Origin: 40CM-2-70-7 sp035631315
Lineage (GTDB): Bacteria; Gemmatimonadota; Gemmatimonadetes; Gemmatimonadales; GWC2-71-9
Assembly (NCBI GenBank): GCA_035631315.1
Contig: DASQIZ010000010.1
Span: 1-64,000 of the forward strand
Length of the DNA: 64,000 nt
Direction: 5' to 3'
This document shows, piece by piece, positions 61,102 to 64,000 of the stretch. The notes under the pieces were generated by a model. It saw nothing but the letters and a program-made list of their open reading frames with translations. It was not told the origin of the DNA and made no database searches. The first letter of the stretch is position 1. Every line of letters begins with the position of its first letter. The position numbers were made by a program, and so were the translations under genes.

Positions 61102-62916
61102 GTGCCCGCCGGCATCAGTTACGTCGATGGACCCCGCCTGTCGCGGTCGCTCCTGGCCGCGGCGGACTGGGTCGCGGCGGGGCGCGACGAGCTGAACCGG
61201 ATGAACGTGTTCCCGGTGCCTGACGGCGACACCGGGACCAACATGTGGCTCACCCTCCGTGAAGTCGCCCAGGCCCTCCGCACGCTGGGAGACGCCCCCC
61301 TGCCCCAGGTGACGGAGGCGATGGCGCAGGCGAGCATTCGCGGCGCCCGCGGCAACTCCGGCATGATGCTGTCGCAGTTCCTGCTCGGTCTCCGTGACGG
61401 TCTGGGAGACCGCCCCACCGCCACGGCTCGTGACCTCGCCCGCGCCATCCGCATGGGCTTCGATCGTCTGAACGGCGCGCTCGACGACCCCATCGAAGGC
61501 ACCATCCTCACCGTCGCCCGCGATGCCGCCGACGAAGCCGACGCGGCCGCCGAGGAGCGCGATCTCAAGGTCTTCATGCGGCGCCTGGTCACCCGCGCGG
61601 ACCGCTCCCTGCAGGGCACGCCCGAGCTGCTCCAGGCCCTCAAGTCCGCCGGGGTGGTGGACGCCGGGGCCAAGGGGTTCGTCAGACTCCTGGATGGCGT
61701 CAAGCGTCTTATAGAAGAAGGGGGCCAGGCACAGGGCGCCGTGGACCGCGACCTGGTGAACGCCGCCGCGACGACCGAAGTCGCCTCCGACCGCGACTTC
61801 CGATACTGCACCGAGGTCATGGTGCGCGGGACCTCCCTCCCCAGGCCGGAGCAGGTCCGCGGCGCGCTCCGGGAGCTGGGTGGGTCCATCGTCGTCCTCG
61901 AGTCGGGCGACCTCCTGAAGGCGCACGTCCACACCGACACCCCGGATGCGGTCTTCGCCCTCGGCCGCGGCTGGGGCACGCTCGAGTACACCAAGGCGGA
62001 GGACATGCGGGCCCAGCACCAGGCCCTCGTGAACAAGCGCCCGGTGGCCTTCGTCGCCGACACGGCGTGCGACCTGCCGGATTCCGCCGTGTTCGAGAAG
62101 CAGATCGGCCTGGTTCCGATGCAACTCATCGTTGGCGACCGCGTCTACCGCGACCGCCTTGAGCTTTCGGCGCCGGAGTTCTACACCCGGCTGCGCTCGG
62201 GACAGGATGCGACGACGTCACAACCCACCCGTCAGGCCTTCGCCGAGGTGTATACGGACGCCCTGCGCGTGGCCGAGAAAGTTGTGGTGGTTGCTGTATC
62301 CAGGGCCTTGTCGGGAACCTTCGCGAACGCCGATGCCGCGGCCAAGGAAGTGGCCGGCGACCGGATTTCGCTCGTGGACTCCCGCAGCGCCTCGCTCGGA
62401 GAGGGCATGCTGGTGCTACGGGGGCTCGAATTGGCGGCGCAGGGGATGGCCTCAGAGGAGATCGCCAAGGAGCTGGCGCGCGTCCGGACTCAATCCTCCG
62501 GCTTCTTCGTCGTAGATAAGCTGGACCGCCTGATCCGGTCCGGCCGCGTGTCCCGGCTGGCAGGTTGGCTTGGGACGCGCCTGAACGTGAAACCTATCCT
62601 GACGCTGTCGCCTGGTGGCGTGGTGGACCCGGCGGGCCGGGCCCGCGGGCGCGAGGCGGCGCGCACGAAAGTCCTCGCCCTGCTCGACCGGGCGCTCGCC
62701 GAGAAGCCGAAGTCCCTCCGGCTCGGTGTGGTGCACGCGGGGATCCCGCAATTCGCGGAGACCCTCCGTCAGGAACTGGTCCACCGCTTCGCGCCGAAGG
62801 AAGCTTTGCTCAGTCCGATTACCCCGGTCCTCGCGGCGCACACCGGGATCGGGACCTGGGGCGTGTTCTATCAGGTCGAAGACGGAACAAACGGCGCCGG
62901 GGGGCGCTATGAGTAG
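61102..62916 (+). CDS. DhaL-DegV fusion, fatty-acid-kinase-like
   Basis: 604 residues from GTG 61102. Residues 1-205 are a DhaL/DAK2 nucleotide-binding domain like FakA, with the Mg-binding NVFPVPDGDTGTNMW and GARGNSGMMLSQFL. A small mixed domain follows (about 215-305; YCTEVMVRG, then KAHVHTDTPDAVF). Residues about 310-600 are a DegV/FakB fatty-acid-binding fold (VAFVADTACDLP, then ATTSQPTRQAFAEVY, then VSRALSGTFANADAAA). In Firmicutes FakA and FakB are separate and together phosphorylate fatty acids; here both lie in one chain. Its 3' end overlaps rsfS by 8 bp. Confidence 0.85.
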   Translation: MPAGISYVDGPRLSRSLLAAADWVAAGRDELNRMNVFPVPDGDTGTNMWLTLREVAQALRTLGDAPLPQVTEAMAQASIRGARGNSGMMLSQFLLGLRDGLGDRPTATARDLARAIRMGFDRLNGALDDPIEGTILTVARDAADEADAAAEERDLKVFMRRLVTRADRSLQGTPELLQALKSAGVVDAGAKGFVRLLDGVKRLIEEGGQAQGAVDRDLVNAAATTEVASDRDFRYCTEVMVRGTSLPRPEQVRGALRELGGSIVVLESGDLLKAHVHTDTPDAVFALGRGWGTLEYTKAEDMRAQHQALVNKRPVAFVADTACDLPDSAVFEKQIGLVPMQLIVGDRVYRDRLELSAPEFYTRLRSGQDATTSQPTRQAFAEVYTDALRVAEKVVVVAVSRALSGTFANADAAAKEVAGDRISLVDSRSASLGEGMLVLRGLELAAQGMASEEIAKELARVRTQSSGFFVVDKLDRLIRSGRVSRLAGWLGTRLNVKPILTLSPGGVVDPAGRARGREAARTKVLALLDRALAEKPKSLRLGVVHAGIPQFAETLRQELVHRFAPKEALLSPITPVLAAHTGIGTWGVFYQVEDGTNGAGGRYE

Positions 62917-63286
62917 CGGTCGAGGGCGCGTTTCACGCGGGAAACCCGCCCCCGCCCTCGCCGGGCTCCGGCCCATCCTGGAAGGGTTGTCGGACCGGAA
63001 AGCGGTGAACGTGATCGTGTTGGACCTGCGGGGATTGTCGGAAGCAACGGACTACTTCGTGATCGCGTCGGGAACCTCCGACGCCCACGTGCGAGGCATG
63101 GCCGATCATTTGATGTCGCTCGGTGGAGAGAACAAACCCCATCACGTCGAGGGGCTGACGCAGGGCCGGTGGGTGCTGCTGGATTACGTGGACTTCGTGG
63201 TGCATCTCTTCCATCCGGAGCTCCGAGACTTCTATCAGTTGGAGCGGCTCTGGGGTGAGGCACCGGTGGTCGCGGTCGGGGAATGA
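62909..63286 (+). CDS. rsfS: Ribosomal silencing factor RsfS
   Basis: 125 residues from ATG 62909, inside the end of the preceding gene. It binds L14 and blocks subunit joining when nutrients are scarce. Family marks are DRKAVNVIVLDLRGLSEATDYFVIASGTSDAHVRGMAD, GRWVLLDYVDFVVHLFHPELRDFYQLERLW. A 15-residue basic N-terminal extension (SSGRGRVSRGKPAPA) precedes the fold. Confidence 0.95.
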   Translation: MSSGRGRVSRGKPAPALAGLRPILEGLSDRKAVNVIVLDLRGLSEATDYFVIASGTSDAHVRGMADHLMSLGGENKPHHVEGLTQGRWVLLDYVDFVVHLFHPELRDFYQLERLWGEAPVVAVGE

Positions 63287-63312
63287 AGGCTCGTACCCGG
63301 GGGTGGGCTGGT

Positions 63313-64000
63313 ATGAAGGCGACGAAGGTTCTCATTGGCGCGGGATTCCTGTTCGCCGCTCTCAGCCGTGCGGCGGCGGCGCAGGATTTCGATTCCTTCG
63401 GACAGAACAAAGTCCAGTACCGCACCTTCCAGTGGCAGATCATCCAGACCGAACACTTCGACGTCTACTTCTATCCCGTGGAACGCGAAGCCGCGCTCGA
63501 CGTGGCCCGCATTGCCGAGCGTTCGTACGCGCGCCTCTCGCGCATTCTCCATCACAACTTCATCGAGCGGAAACCGATCCTCCTGTACGCGTCGTACAGT
63601 GAGTTTCAGGAAACCAACGCCCTGGGCGGGGAGAGTCCCTCGGAAGGCGTCGAAGGCGTCACGGAGTTCTTCAAACACCGGATGGTCATCCCGTTCACCG
63701 GGTCGTACGATCAGATGGAACACGTCATCGAGCACGAGATGACGCACCAGTTCCAGTACGACGTGTATTCGGGCGGACACCCGGGCGCCGGCATCCAGAC
63801 GATGGTCACGGTGAATCCGCCCGGCTGGTTCATGGAAGGCATGGCGGAGTATCTGTCGCTCGGACCGATGGATCCGGCGACGACGATGGCGCTCCGCGAC
63901 GCTGCCCTGCAGGGGCACCTGCCGACCATCGAGGACATGACCGACGACCCGAACATCTTCCCGTACTTCTACGGGCACGCGCTGTGGGCATACATCGGCC
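63313..64000 (+). CDS. Secreted M1/MA-clan-like zinc peptidase, 3' end outside the window
   Basis: At least 229 residues, open to the right edge. ATG 63313 gives a standard signal peptide (ending AAAAQ); ATG 63283, overlapping the rsfS stop, would add 10 residues. A gluzincin zinc site is visible: HEMTH in HVIEHEMTHQFQYDV and the third ligand Glu in GWFMEGMAEYLS. The wording FDVYFYPVEREAALDVARIAERSY is typical of the large secreted peptidases of these bacteria that carry a TolB/WD40-like propeller after the catalytic domain; that part would lie beyond the window. Confidence 0.8.
   Translation, partial: MKATKVLIGAGFLFAALSRAAAAQDFDSFGQNKVQYRTFQWQIIQTEHFDVYFYPVEREAALDVARIAERSYARLSRILHHNFIERKPILLYASYSEFQETNALGGESPSEGVEGVTEFFKHRMVIPFTGSYDQMEHVIEHEMTHQFQYDVYSGGHPGAGIQTMVTVNPPGWFMEGMAEYLSLGPMDPATTMALRDAALQGHLPTIEDMTDDPNIFPYFYGHALWAYIG

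Overview
The window is high-GC bacterial chromosome. The gene content suggests a member of Gemmatimonadota or a close relative: an ABC permease of the ADOP type paired with a PadR regulator, many secreted Asp-box, DUF5916 and DUF5700 proteins, an ECF42-type sigma factor with its DGPF partner, and a DapL-like aminotransferase. This is inference from gene content; no rRNA gene is present to confirm it. Genes are tightly packed, and 4-base GTGA or ATGA stop/start overlaps are the usual junction.

Positions 1-2580 look like a decayed accessory segment: two lipoprotein genes, a 23-bp tandem duplication over a translation start, a frameshifted tyrosine recombinase and a truncated ORF, ending at tRNA-Ser(UGA). 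Positions 2690-9044 hold the padR-ADOP pair, small envelope proteins (a YXWGXW protein, beta-barrel-like proteins, a cupredoxin) and tRNA-Ser(GCU). gltX (9064-10341) follows.

From 24004 down to 10331, ten minus-strand genes form one long run: trxA, an unknown gene, rsmI, DUF4159, a DUF4175-like coiled-coil membrane protein, a TPR protein, a Tat-exported protein, a JAB-DinG helicase fusion, a DapL-like aminotransferase and a membrane protein. The six genes from rsmI to the helicase are joined by overlapping stops and starts. From 24045 to 31501 on the plus strand are methylmalonyl-CoA epimerase, pdxJ, a degenerate Hpt-like protein, a YbhN-like flippase relative, ispE, a lipoprotein and an MFS transporter; a lipoprotein gene at 24468 runs the other way.

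A complete nine-gene chemosensory operon lies on the minus strand at 31510-39082 (receiver, cheD, cheA, MCP, cheW, cheR, cheB, cheY, cheC). It carries the core kinase, both adaptation enzymes, and both CheC and CheD. No flagellar or pilus genes are in the window. Positions 39278-44490 hold small membrane proteins, DUF1801, the ECF42/DGPF pair, an AraC regulator, a DUF5700 protease and tRNA-Gln(UUG). Positions 44704-53671 are a secreted-protein region: an Asp-box propeller, an M20 peptidase, a GH53 galactanase, a DUF5916 outer-membrane protein and a Spy-like protein.

From 53801 to the end is a housekeeping block: prs-rplY-pth, ychF, rpsF-rpsR-DUF2232-rplI, a DhaL-DegV fusion, rsfS and a truncated metalloprotease gene. 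The most notable observations are pth, which has no ATG, GTG or TTG start upstream of its first active-site motif; a gltX product lacking about 45 residues; the JAB-DinG fusion; the decayed integrase next to tRNA-Ser; an MCP ending in a CheR-type docking pentapeptide behind a His/Gly/Asn linker; and several short gene remnants too small for routine calling.
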